Positions 36,087 through 44,479 of a DNA stretch of 64,000 nt are shown in pieces. The stretch covers positions 2,914,001-2,978,000 of the forward strand of contig OY969889.1 of NCBI GenBank assembly GCA_963704335.1. The letters are read 5' to 3'. The DNA is from PALSA-612 sp963704335 (GTDB taxonomy: Bacteria; Actinomycetota; Thermoleophilia; Gaiellales; Gaiellaceae). The translations under genes and the position numbers were made by a program. The notes below the pieces were generated by a model that did not search any database, had not been told where the DNA came from, and saw only the letters and a program-made list of their open reading frames with translations. Each line of letters starts with the position of its first letter. Within the stretch, counting starts at the first letter, position 1.

Positions 36087-36715
36087 GGTGGCGTCGCTGG
36101 CTGCTGCCGGCTGTGGCCGTGCTCTGCGTGCCGGTGGCAGTGGCGGTCGCGCTCTTCGCGGTCGACGTGCTCCGCGTCGGCGACTCCGTCACCGAGGACG
36201 ACGTTCGCTTCCAGGCCAAGCCGACACTTCAGGCAGGCCTGTTCGACGACCCCGGCTTCCTGCCCGGCCACATCGCGGCGAGAGCCGTCGGGCTAGAGGA
36301 CGACCTTCGCTATCGCCGCGCCGTCTGGCTCTATGCCCGCGCCAACCCCAGCAACACGACGGTGTACCTCTCTCCCGCGCAGGAGGCGCTCCGGGCGAGC
36401 CTCGAGCCGAAGCTGATCGACGCCAGCCGGGCGGAGACCGATCCCAGGCGGCGCTCGCGGCTGCTCAACCTCCTCGGCGTGGTGGCGATGAGCCGCTACG
36501 CCGTCGATCCGGGTGACCGTTCCAACACCGTTCGGGCGGCGATCGACTCGTTCACGAACGCCATCAACACGGATCCCACCAACGCCGACGCCAAGTTCAA
36601 CCTGGAGATCGTCCTGCGCGATTTCTTCCACCAGGTCGCCCCCGCCTCGGCCCCGGATCGCGGGCGGCTGGGAGGCAACGTCGCAGGCGTCGGACGCGAC
36701 GGGAGCGGCTACTAG
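36083..36715 (+). CDS. Membrane-anchored helical repeat (TPR-like) protein
   Basis: The 210-residue product starts at ATG 36083 with a 4-bp overlap. One N-terminal helix (LLPAVAVLCVPVAVAVALFA) anchors it. The rest is helical, with a TPR-like pair near AAIDSFTNAINTDPTNADAK and FNLEIVLRDFF. In Bat-type operons a TPR protein commonly sits beside the VWA proteins; this gene is in that position, between two VWA genes. The last 20 residues are Gly-rich. Confidence 0.7.
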   Translation: MRWRRWLLPAVAVLCVPVAVAVALFAVDVLRVGDSVTEDDVRFQAKPTLQAGLFDDPGFLPGHIAARAVGLEDDLRYRRAVWLYARANPSNTTVYLSPAQEALRASLEPKLIDASRAETDPRRRSRLLNLLGVVAMSRYAVDPGDRSNTVRAAIDSFTNAINTDPTNADAKFNLEIVLRDFFHQVAPASAPDRGRLGGNVAGVGRDGSGY

Positions 36716-37680
36716 TGGAGCTCACCTTCCTGACACCACTGGCGGCGATCTTCGCCGTTTCGGCGCTGCTGCCACTCGGTATCTACTGGTTTCGCGAGCG
36801 GCGCGCCGACCGGATCCGCGACGCGCTCGGCCTCGAGCAGCCGTCGCTTCGCTCGCGGGCGCCGCTCGTCGCCTGCGTCGCCGCCGTTCCCCTGCTGCTG
36901 GGCCTGGCGGCCGCGCAGCCGGTCCTCGGCACCGAGCGCTCGGTGCCCGAGCGGGAAGACGCCGAGGCGTACTTCGTAATGGACACGTCGCGCTCGATGC
37001 TGGCGGCGGACGGACCGGAAGGCGCCACTCGCTTCGACCGGGCCGTGGAGGCCGCCTCGGCGATCCACGACCGCATCCCGCAGGTTCGCTCGGGCATCGT
37101 GTCGATGACCGACCGCCTGCTTCCCCACGCTCTGCCGACGACCGACCGGCGCGTGTTCGAGACCACGCTACGGCGGTCGATCGGCGTCGAGCTGCCCCCG
37201 CCTGCATTCACCTACGCCACGTCTGCGACGTACTACGACATCCTCGCGGGCATCCCCCAGCGCCGGTACTTCTCGCAGACGGCGAAGAAGCGGGTGCTCG
37301 TGGTGCTCACCGACGGCGAGTCGCGGCCGTTCGGCGCCGAACTGGGGTCCGCGTACCCCGGCAAGCCGCCGATCGACACGGTGCTCGTCCGCTTCGGAAA
37401 CGCCGACGAACGCATCTACTCGACCGGCGAGGCAGAGGGCTACGTGCCCGCCAAGAACAGCGAGGCGACGATGCAGCGAGTGGCCGACCTCATGGGCGGC
37501 CGCGCGTTCTCCGAGGACGACGTCTCCGCGGCCGGCGATGCCGTCGCGGAGATCATCGGCGAGGGCGCGACGAGCGACAGGAAGATCCCAGGTGCCCGGG
37601 TGGCACTGACGCCGTGGATCACGTTGGCGGCCTTCCTGCCGCTCGGCTTTCTCCTCTGGCGCCGCAATCGGGTGCGCTAG
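36715..37680 (+). CDS. Von Willebrand factor A-domain membrane protein (BatA/B-like)
   Basis: The 321-residue product starts at GTG 36715, sharing a base with the previous stop. It begins ELTFLTPLAAIFAVSALLPL, the usual BatA start with one helix, followed by a second helix at about 51-70. The VWA metal site is intact: DTSRSM (D90, S92, S94), with T and D residues in VLVVLTDGESRPFG. A C-terminal helix is at about 298-313. It is the last gene of the overlapping run that starts with the sigma factor at 26713. Confidence 0.85.
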   Translation: MELTFLTPLAAIFAVSALLPLGIYWFRERRADRIRDALGLEQPSLRSRAPLVACVAAVPLLLGLAAAQPVLGTERSVPEREDAEAYFVMDTSRSMLAADGPEGATRFDRAVEAASAIHDRIPQVRSGIVSMTDRLLPHALPTTDRRVFETTLRRSIGVELPPPAFTYATSATYYDILAGIPQRRYFSQTAKKRVLVVLTDGESRPFGAELGSAYPGKPPIDTVLVRFGNADERIYSTGEAEGYVPAKNSEATMQRVADLMGGRAFSEDDVSAAGDAVAEIIGEGATSDRKIPGARVALTPWITLAAFLPLGFLLWRRNRVR

Positions 37681-37682
37681 GC

Positions 37683-38164
37683 CTACCTGCGCTCGACGCG
37701 GGCGACGAAGCACCCCGCCTGCGTGTTGCGGACGTTGACGAAGTCGACGTCCGGAAAGTCGAGCAGAGACTCGATCACGCCCTCGGCGTCCTCGCCTGTC
37801 CGTGCGCTCCAGCGCGACGACTCGCGGCCCCGCCGCAAGCGCTTCGAACGTCAGCTCGAGTGCACGCAGGTCCGGCGGGAATCCATTGCCGTCGTAACGG
37901 TCGCAGTCATCTGCGTGGATGTAGACAGGGCCTGGCTGGGGGAACTCGGTGACGCCTGCGTAGCTGTCGTACGTGAACAACACTCGCTGCTCCTCACCCT
38001 CCTTGAACCTCCGCAGGCACAGTCGGCAGGGCCCAAAGCCCGTGGCGAGCTGCGTCAGCGGCAGGGTGGCCCCACTTCGGGTCGCGGCCGTGTGCGCGAA
38101 CGTGGCTTGCAACTTCCTCCGGTAGCGCTGTCACGACAAAGCGATTCGTGGCGATCGTGGTCAT
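37683..38164 (-). pseudogene. DUF1203-family gene with two apparent frameshifts
   Basis: From ATG 38164 the frame reads MTTIATNRFVVTALPEEVAS and RAHGRDPKWGHPAA. Near 38060 sense passes to a second frame: LATGFGPCRLCLRRFKEGEE, LFTYDSYAGVTEFPQPGPVY and HADDCDRY, a clear DUF1203 core. Near 37800 it passes again, ending EDAEGVIESLLDFPDVDFVN and VRNTQAGCFVARVERR before the TAG at 37683-37685. All three parts match one DUF1203 protein of about 160 residues; its function is unknown. Two shifts in under 500 bp may be real decay or sequence error. Confidence 0.75.
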
Positions 38165-38257
38165 GGCGTCCTCTCCTTGTCGGGGTCACATGGAGGAACG
38201 CCGGTCGCCTCCGAATTGTGAGGTCGCGTCGGCTCTTGCCGAGGAGCTTGAACGAGA

Positions 38258-38281
38258 AAAGGCCCCGTCGCCGGGGCCTTT
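38258..38281 (-). terminator. Intrinsic terminator after the peroxiredoxin gene
   Basis: A perfect 10-bp stem AAAGGCCCCG / CGGGGCCTTT has a 4-base loop. On the minus strand it is followed by TTTTC, giving a U-run. It lies 22 bp past the peroxiredoxin stop and is the clearest intrinsic terminator in the window. Confidence 0.85.
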
Positions 38282-38302
38282 CGACAGAGCTGCGAGCGCG
38301 CG

Positions 38303-38977
38303 TCAGGCTTCGACCCGCTCGGCGTCCGGCTGCGGGACGATGCGGATGTAGGGCTTCGGCGAGTCCCACTCGCCGAAGATCTCCTTCGCTTCGTCGTTCG
38401 ATACCGAGCCGGCGATGATCACGTCGTCGCCGTGCTGCCAGTTGACGGGCGTCGCGACCCGGTGCTTGGCGGTCAGCTGCAGCGAGTCGATCACGCGCAG
38501 CACCTCGTCGAAGTTGCGGCCCGTCGTCATCGGGTAGACGAGGACGAGCTTCACCTTCTTGTCCGGGCCGACCACGAAGACGTTCCGCACCGTCTGGTTG
38601 TCCATGGCCGTCCGGTCGCCGGGATCGCCGGAGACGTCAGCGCCGAGCATCCCGTAGAGCTTCGAGACGGCAAAGTCGGCGTCGCCGATGAGCGGGTAGT
38701 TGGGCGCATGCCCCTGCGTCTCCTCGATGTCCTTCGCCCAACCCTCGTGATCGCCCGTCGAGTCGACGGAGAGACCGATGAGCTTCACGTTGCGCTTGTC
38801 GAACTCCGGCTTGATCTTCGCCATGTAGCCGAGCTCGGTCGTGCACACAGGCGTGAAGTCCTTGGGGTGCGAGAACAGCACCGCCCACGAATCACCGATC
38901 CAGTCGTGGAAGCTGATCGGACCTTCGGTCGTCTCCGCCTGGAAGTCTGGTGCGATGTCACCAATCTTGAGGCTCAT
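38303..38977 (-). CDS. Peroxiredoxin, 1-Cys (Prx6) type
   Basis: The 224-residue thiol peroxidase starts MSLKIGDIAPDFQAET. The peroxidatic cysteine is C45 in HPKDFTPVCTTELG. The long C-terminal domain (YPMTTGRNFDEVLRVIDSLQ, then TPVNWQHGDDVIIAGSVSND) is typical of Prx6 proteins. GGAGG lies about 5-10 bases before the ATG. A strong terminator follows. Between 38978 and 39033 the DNA is less GC-rich and probably holds the promoter, though clear boxes were not assigned. Confidence 0.94.
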   Translation of the reverse strand: MSLKIGDIAPDFQAETTEGPISFHDWIGDSWAVLFSHPKDFTPVCTTELGYMAKIKPEFDKRNVKLIGLSVDSTGDHEGWAKDIEETQGHAPNYPLIGDADFAVSKLYGMLGADVSGDPGDRTAMDNQTVRNVFVVGPDKKVKLVLVYPMTTGRNFDEVLRVIDSLQLTAKHRVATPVNWQHGDDVIIAGSVSNDEAKEIFGEWDSPKPYIRIVPQPDAERVEA

Positions 38978-39033
38978 CTTCTCCTCCTTTGCAAAAGAAA
39001 GTATTGCGCGGACATTAGCGAATGCCTCATGCG

Positions 39034-40014
39034 CTAGTCGAGCGCCCGCCAGAGCCGCTGGCCTCTCGTTCGGCGCCGAAAGTCCGTCACCGACATGCTC
39101 GTGAGGCGTGTCGGCGCGGTCGCGCGAGCGGTGGCTGAACGGCGAATGCCGAAGAGCGGCGCCAGCTCTCCGAAGTAGTTACCGGCGCCGATCGACGCGA
39201 GCACCTCCTCGGAGCCGTCCGCGCGTTCACGAACGATCTCCACGGCTCCCTCGTCGACCACATAGACGAGGGAGCCCGGGTCGCCTTGGCGGAAGACGGC
39301 CTCGCCCGAGGCAAGTAGCACCTCCTCGGGTTCCCCCGACCCTCCGTCCACTCGCGGGCTCATCGCCACGACCTTGTCGGCGAGCGGAACCATCCGGTCG
39401 TCGTGCGTGGAGACGACGACGATGCGACCGCTGTCGGCGATGCCGCGCAGGAGCTCGAGCACTGTCTCCACCTGCATGTAGTCGAGGTGCGCGGTCGGCT
39501 CGTCGGCGAGCACCAGCGGAGGATCGTGCGCCAGCGCCCGGGCGATGGCGACCCGCTGCTGCTGGCCGCCGGACAGGTCGCCCGGCCGGTGGTGTCTGCG
39601 GTCTTCGAGGCCGACCTGTTCGAGGAGGCCGTCGGCGCGTTCACGTGCGGCCGAAGAGCTCAGGCCCGTGGCGCGCAGCGGCACCTGGACGTTCTCTGAC
39701 GCAGTGAGGCTCGAGACGAGATTGAAGGCCTGGAAGACGATGCCGACTCGATGCCGGCGGTACTCGGTGAGCGCGGGGCCGGTCAGCGTCAAGATGTCGA
39801 CGCCCCCGAGTCGCACGGTGCCACTGGCCGGCCGAAGGATCGACGCGAGGATGGACAGCAATGTCGTCTTCCCACAGCCGCTCGCGCCGAGCAGTAGCGC
39901 CAGCTCGCCCGAAGCCACGTCGAAGTCGAGCCCGTCGATCGGCCTGATCACATAGTCGCCACTCCGATACTCGACGACCAGGTCGCGCCCGACGAGGTCC
40001 AGGTCAGCCGGCAA
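39034..40014 (-). CDS. ABC transporter ATPase fused to a cyclic-nucleotide-binding-type domain
   Basis: The 326-residue product has an ATPase at residues 1-220: Walker A GASGCGKTT (about 43-51), signature LSGGQQQRVAIARAL (147-161), Walker B LVLADEPTAHLD, and switch His in VSTHDD. It is of the LolD/MacB type. Residues about 230-315 are a CRP-like beta-roll: GEAVFRQGDPGSLVYVVDEG, then GAGNYFGELAPLFGIRRSAT with E283 and R292 at the phosphate-binding positions. The start is a TTG at 40014 inside the end of the permease gene. Both genes form one exporter. The domain fusion suggests regulation of the transporter by a cyclic nucleotide or similar ligand. Confidence 0.88.
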   Translation of the reverse strand: MPADLDLVGRDLVVEYRSGDYVIRPIDGLDFDVASGELALLLGASGCGKTTLLSILASILRPASGTVRLGGVDILTLTGPALTEYRRHRVGIVFQAFNLVSSLTASENVQVPLRATGLSSSAARERADGLLEQVGLEDRRHHRPGDLSGGQQQRVAIARALAHDPPLVLADEPTAHLDYMQVETVLELLRGIADSGRIVVVSTHDDRMVPLADKVVAMSPRVDGGSGEPEEVLLASGEAVFRQGDPGSLVYVVDEGAVEIVRERADGSEEVLASIGAGNYFGELAPLFGIRRSATARATAPTRLTSMSVTDFRRRTRGQRLWRALD

Positions 40015-41047
40015 AGGCGAGCGCGGGATCGATCTTCAGAGCGCGCCTCAGCGCGGCGAGGCTCGCGACGGCACCTGCGAGAACCGCGACCACCAGCAAC
40101 TCCGCGTACGCGCGGGCAGGCACCTCGACCTTCATCGCCGACAGCGGGGCGAGAAGAAGCTCGAGCACGATCGCGACGGCGACGGCGGCGAGCGTGAGCA
40201 CGATTGCCTGGCCGACGAGCCCGCGGACGAGGCTGGCCGTCGAAACGCCTATTGCCTTGAACACGGCGAAGTCCGCTGTTCGCTCCAGGGTCGACAGGTA
40301 GAGGATGGCGCCCACGATGCCGGCGGCAACCGCCCACAGCAGCCAACGGATGAGCCCTATCGTCTGCTTGGCCTGCGCCACCGGGCGGTTGAGATCTTGC
40401 TTCACGTCACCGTTCGTCAAGACCGAGAACCCCTTCGGCGGCGCGGCATCGACGTTGCCTTCGGTCACGATTGCGGTCGCGAAGGGCCTCCCGTCGAATC
40501 CGAGCCGTTGCACGTCCGTGAGCGCCGCGACGACAGTGGGCACACCGGCGAAATACGTCCCGCCGCTCCTCTCAGCGACCACCTCGAACTCCATGCCGCT
40601 GAGCGTGATCGTGTCTCCTTCGTCGACGCCCAGCCGTTCGTCCACTATCGCGGCTCCGGGACGGTCGAGCAGGTCCTGCGCATCCTCCGCCGGGCCAATA
40701 CCGCCGGGAACGGCGCCGATGACGTTGACGTTCTCCGGATCCGGTGTGAGCGCGGTCGCGCCCACGATCGCCACCGGGTCGGCCTCCCGGACGCCGCTAG
40801 TGCTTCGGACATCCTCGGCGCGCGATGCCGGGAAGCCGATCGGTGCCGTGAACGGTCCGACAGCGCCTTCGGCCACAAGCCACTGATCCGCGCCGAAGGA
40901 CGAGATCGTGCGATCGATCTCGTTGTCGAAGCTGGCGCGGACACCGGTGAGCAGCAGGGCGAGCGCGAGGACGACGCCGGTCGAGAGGACGGCGATTGCG
41001 AAACGCCTCCGTCTCCACTCCAGGTCGCGAAGGCTGATGAGCCACAT
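40004..41047 (-). CDS. ABC transporter permease (FtsX/MacB/DevC-like)
   Basis: The 347-residue product has one N-terminal helix (FAIAVLSTGVVLALALLLTG), a periplasmic-type domain of about 190 residues, and three C-terminal helices (IRWLLWAVAAGIVGAILYLS; GLVGQAIVLTLAAVAVAIVL; ELLVVAVLAGAVASLAAL), the classic FtsX-like layout. The end ALRRALKIDPALAFAG is the family end. Such permeases power export of lipids, peptides or lipoproteins rather than import. It lies 81 bp from the divergent phospholipase gene. Confidence 0.88.
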   Translation of the reverse strand: MWLISLRDLEWRRRRFAIAVLSTGVVLALALLLTGVRASFDNEIDRTISSFGADQWLVAEGAVGPFTAPIGFPASRAEDVRSTSGVREADPVAIVGATALTPDPENVNVIGAVPGGIGPAEDAQDLLDRPGAAIVDERLGVDEGDTITLSGMEFEVVAERSGGTYFAGVPTVVAALTDVQRLGFDGRPFATAIVTEGNVDAAPPKGFSVLTNGDVKQDLNRPVAQAKQTIGLIRWLLWAVAAGIVGAILYLSTLERTADFAVFKAIGVSTASLVRGLVGQAIVLTLAAVAVAIVLELLLAPLSAMKVEVPARAYAELLVVAVLAGAVASLAALRRALKIDPALAFAG

Positions 41048-41128
41048 CCGCGGCCGAGTATCCTCCGGCGCCGGAAGGCGCGCAAGTGTCCCCTCCTGTT
41101 GCCAGCGCGCGCTTTAGGCTCACGTCAC

Positions 41129-42892
41129 ATGGAGGCGGGGACGACTTTCTTCACGGGCTTGACGGCGGCGGAGATCGCGAGCGCACGCGACAGCCTCGAG
41201 GGGCGCCGCTTCGCGGCGGGAACCGAGCTCGTGGTCGAGGGTGACATCCCGGGCGAGATGTACGTGCTCAACACCGGATCGGCAGAGGTCCTCGTCGAGG
41301 ATCACGCGGGCGCGAAGCAGATGGTGAGCCGCATCGGTCCCGGAGAGACGATCGGAGAGATATCGCTCCTGACCAGGCAGCCTGCATCGGCCACGGTGCG
41401 CATCGCCGAGGACTCCGAGGTGCTGGTGGTGTCCGAGTCGAAGCTGGCCGAGCTCACAGAGCGCTTTCCCGGGCTCGAGCGCAACATGCTCCGGATCCTG
41501 GCGACGCGACTCGTCCGGGCCAACCGTCTCGCCGTCGGCCGCCAGCCAGGCCGCCTGACCGTGCTCGACGATCGCGGGGCGCCGCCGCTGCTCGGCTTCG
41601 CCCTCACGGCAAGCATGGCCTGGCACACACGCGCGAGAACGCTGCACGTCGTGCTGGCCGATTCACTCCCAGAGGAGCTCGCGGCCGTCGCGAGAGCACG
41701 CGCAGACACGCATGGCCCGCGAGGAGGGCCTGGCGCCGAAATCGTCGCGGGGAGCCCGCAGGGCGAGTTCGGGCCCGATCGAATCGAATCGACGTTGATC
41801 CGCCTCGCGGAGGACTACGAGGACGTCGTGGTGCAGCTCGGGGGGGCTGCAACGGCAGGGGTCGCGGGCATCGCCAATTCGGTCAGGCTCGGCTCATCGG
41901 AGGTACCCGCAGCGGGTTTTGCCATCGAGCTCACTCCAGATGCGGCCGCGCCCTTCTTACAGGGCCCGGTTCTGCGGTCGCCCCTGCTGTCAGCCGAGGA
42001 CGAGCTGGCGCTCGAGCGCGGCCTGCTCCCGACGGTCACCGGAGCCGGCGAAGCGCTCGGGCGGTTGGCCCGCAAGCTCGTGGGGCTCGAGGTCGGCGTT
42101 GCCCTAGGCACGGGAAGCATGAGGGGATACGCACACCTCGGAGTGCTGCGTGAGCTCGAACGGAAAGGGATTCCCGTCGACTTCCTCGCCGGCACCAGCA
42201 TCGGGGCCGTCGTGGCCGGTGCGTACTCGCTTCTCGGCGGGGTGGACGAAGCTGCGGAGTTCCTCGACGAGCTTGGATCGAGGATGTTTCGGCCCACGGT
42301 GTCGCGACGCTCCATGCTCTCGACAAAGGCAATGCGTCGCTACATCCGGAAACGGTTCGAAGAACCGAACCTGGAGAGCGCGCCGATACCGTTGGCCGTG
42401 GTCGCGACGGACGTCACCACACACGAGGAAGTTGTGCTCAGCCGCGGTAGCACTACGTCGGCACTGTTCGCCAGCTCCGCCATTCCGGGCGTCTTCCCGG
42501 CGGTCCGCATCGGCTCCCGAACGCTCGTCGACGGCGGCATCGTCAACCCCGTCCCGGCGAGCGTCGCAGCAAGCCTCGGCGCCGGTGTCGTCATCGCCGT
42601 GCGCCTCGTGAGCGGTGGTGGAATCGGGGAAGAAATTTCGGAAGAAGTCAAAGGCCCCGTGCCGAACGTCGTCGCCGCCATAGTTCGATCGATCGAGACC
42701 GTGCAAACGCGGATCAAGGCAGAGACGGGGTCGGTGCCGGTAGTGGTGCTCGCACCGGAGCTCGACGCAATCGAGCCGGGCAGGCTCCGGAAGTTTCGCG
42801 ATGGCCGCCGGTTCATGTCGGCGGGTGAGACCGCCGTGGAGAGCGCGATGCCACGCCTGCGCGCAGTCATGCCGTGGTTGAACGAGCCTTGA
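41129..42892 (+). CDS. Patatin-like phospholipase with N-terminal cyclic-nucleotide-binding-type domain (NTE-like)
   Basis: The 587-residue product starts at ATG 41129. Residues 1-130 are a CRP-like domain (ELVVEGDIPGEMYVLNTGSA; GPGETIGEISLLTRQPASAT). The arginine normally just before S/T-A-T is alanine here, so classical cAMP binding is doubtful. Residues 320-500 are the patatin fold: oxyanion loop LGTGSMRGYAHLG, nucleophile S356 in GTSIGAVVAG, and dyad aspartate D467 in LVDGGIVNPVP. The middle 150 residues resemble the linker of neuropathy-target-esterase proteins. The gene is divergent from an exporter whose ATPase carries the same domain type, hinting at shared control of a lipid process. 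Confidence 0.88.
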   Translation: MEAGTTFFTGLTAAEIASARDSLEGRRFAAGTELVVEGDIPGEMYVLNTGSAEVLVEDHAGAKQMVSRIGPGETIGEISLLTRQPASATVRIAEDSEVLVVSESKLAELTERFPGLERNMLRILATRLVRANRLAVGRQPGRLTVLDDRGAPPLLGFALTASMAWHTRARTLHVVLADSLPEELAAVARARADTHGPRGGPGAEIVAGSPQGEFGPDRIESTLIRLAEDYEDVVVQLGGAATAGVAGIANSVRLGSSEVPAAGFAIELTPDAAAPFLQGPVLRSPLLSAEDELALERGLLPTVTGAGEALGRLARKLVGLEVGVALGTGSMRGYAHLGVLRELERKGIPVDFLAGTSIGAVVAGAYSLLGGVDEAAEFLDELGSRMFRPTVSRRSMLSTKAMRRYIRKRFEEPNLESAPIPLAVVATDVTTHEEVVLSRGSTTSALFASSAIPGVFPAVRIGSRTLVDGGIVNPVPASVAASLGAGVVIAVRLVSGGGIGEEISEEVKGPVPNVVAAIVRSIETVQTRIKAETGSVPVVVLAPELDAIEPGRLRKFRDGRRFMSAGETAVESAMPRLRAVMPWLNEP

Positions 42893-42898
42893 GCCGGA

Positions 42899-44476
42899 TC
42901 AGATGAGGCCGGCGCGGTAGCGCCACGGGCCGGGCTCGAGGCGGATGCCGCGCTTGCGACAGAACTCGCGCACGGAGTCGAGCACTTCGCCGCCCTCGCC
43001 GTATACGCGCCTCGCGACGAGATCGAGCACCGCGCAGCCCGACGGCGGATCGCCCACCACTTCCAGCGCGAGCACGACGACCTCTCCGTCGGTCTCCGGC
43101 GGCTCGAACGTCCCATCCACCTTCTGGACGAACAGCACGAGCGACGTGGTCTCGTCCGTGCGCACCGCGAGCGAGTGGTCCGAGCCTGCCGCCACGTCCA
43201 CGCCGCGTAGCTCGAGCAGCTCGCGGAAGTCGTCCAGCATGCGCCGAACGAGCTGCGGGTGCCGCGCGCTGGGCACGGGCCGCGCGGACACGCCGACCCC
43301 CTTGGCCGGCACGCCGATGGCCAGCTGACCTGCGGGGATGTCGGAGACGACGTACGAGTTCGACGCGACGATCGCCTCGCGCCCAAGCCGGCAACCGGCA
43401 TAGACGACCGTGCCGAGCCCCACCTGCGCGCGGTCCTCGAGCACGATCGGCGCGAACCGGTTCTCGAAGCCCTCGAGAATCGAATGGCCGATGTTGTGCG
43501 TGACGAGCATGGACCGCATGGTCACAAACACCTCGCGGCCGATCACCACGGGCCTGCAGGGGTTGATGAAGGCCTCGTCGCCGACGAAGACGAGATCTCC
43601 GACGGCCAGCGTCGCCCAGGGATCGCGACGGCCACCACCGCCCACACGGACGTCCCGGCCCACGTAGCCGTTCGCGCCGATGAACGCACGGCGGCACTGC
43701 ACGTCGAGTCGCGCGCCGAAGCTCGTCAGCGCTCCTACGGCAAAGACCTCGTCGCACACCACGGTCCCGTCGTCGCCGATGTCCACGCCGTCCTGCAGCA
43801 CGATGCGGGGAGCGACGACGATCGTGCGCTCGCCGAGTTGTACGCCTTCGCCGATGGAGGCGCCGGCACGGCGGTAGGCGTGGTAGCGCTCGACCGAGGA
43901 AAGCGCGCGGAACGAGTCGGGGTCCGAGCGCAGCGAGTCGAGGAAGCCTACGTCCAGCCTCCCTTCGTAGTCCGGCAGCTCGAGCACTGCGGGCAGGCTG
44001 ACGCCGTCCAGGGAGATGCCGGCAAAGAGCCCCGACGCGTCGGCAACGACTTCCGCCGCCTGGGCGGCAACGAGGCGTTCGACGTCCTCCGCCGTGATGA
44101 AGCCGTCCTTCTCGATCGACGCGAGGTCGATGCCGTGCTGCTCCGCGAGCTCGACCGCTCGCCGCGTGGCGTTGGCGGGGCCGGCCGGCTCGGCCGGCGC
44201 AGCCTTCACGGGGCGGGACTCCTCGACCTCAGCCAGCTCGGCCTCACTCTCGGCGACCACCGCGACGCGGCCTCCCAGCTCGACTTCGTCCCCCTGCGCA
44301 TACAGGTGATGGAGGATCCCGTCACCCGGCGCCTCCAGCTCGAGCAAGGCCTTCGACGTCTCGACGAGGCACACTGGCTGACCCTTCTCCACCCGCTCGC
44401 GGTCGGCGACGAGCCACTCGACGAGCAGGGCCCACTCGGTGTTGGCGTCTTCGCGTGTGAGGACGAGCTCGAGCAG
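42899..44476 (-). CDS. Lipoyl domain / E3-binding-like / left-handed beta-helix acyltransferase fusion
   Basis: Read from a CTG at 44476 the product has 525 residues. Residues 1-80 are a complete lipoyl domain (LLELVLTREDANTEWALLVE; lysine in VETSKALLELEAPG). A short peripheral-subunit-binding-like segment follows (EQHGIDLASIEKDGFITAED). Next comes a long hexapeptide-repeat beta-helix (GEGVQLGERTIVVAPR; VFVGDEAFINPCRPVVIG) and a C-terminal domain of about 130 residues. A GTG at 44392 would remove the first half of the lipoyl domain. AGGAG at 44484-44488 lies 7 bases before the CTG and supports the rare start. It follows E1 alpha and beta, so it may replace E2 while carrying a sugar- or acyl-transferase-like helix instead of a CoA acyltransferase. 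Confidence 0.72.
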   Translation of the reverse strand: MLELVLTREDANTEWALLVEWLVADRERVEKGQPVCLVETSKALLELEAPGDGILHHLYAQGDEVELGGRVAVVAESEAELAEVEESRPVKAAPAEPAGPANATRRAVELAEQHGIDLASIEKDGFITAEDVERLVAAQAAEVVADASGLFAGISLDGVSLPAVLELPDYEGRLDVGFLDSLRSDPDSFRALSSVERYHAYRRAGASIGEGVQLGERTIVVAPRIVLQDGVDIGDDGTVVCDEVFAVGALTSFGARLDVQCRRAFIGANGYVGRDVRVGGGGRRDPWATLAVGDLVFVGDEAFINPCRPVVIGREVFVTMRSMLVTHNIGHSILEGFENRFAPIVLEDRAQVGLGTVVYAGCRLGREAIVASNSYVVSDIPAGQLAIGVPAKGVGVSARPVPSARHPQLVRRMLDDFRELLELRGVDVAAGSDHSLAVRTDETTSLVLFVQKVDGTFEPPETDGEVVVLALEVVGDPPSGCAVLDLVARRVYGEGGEVLDSVREFCRKRGIRLEPGPWRYRAGLI

Positions 44477-44479
44477 CCG

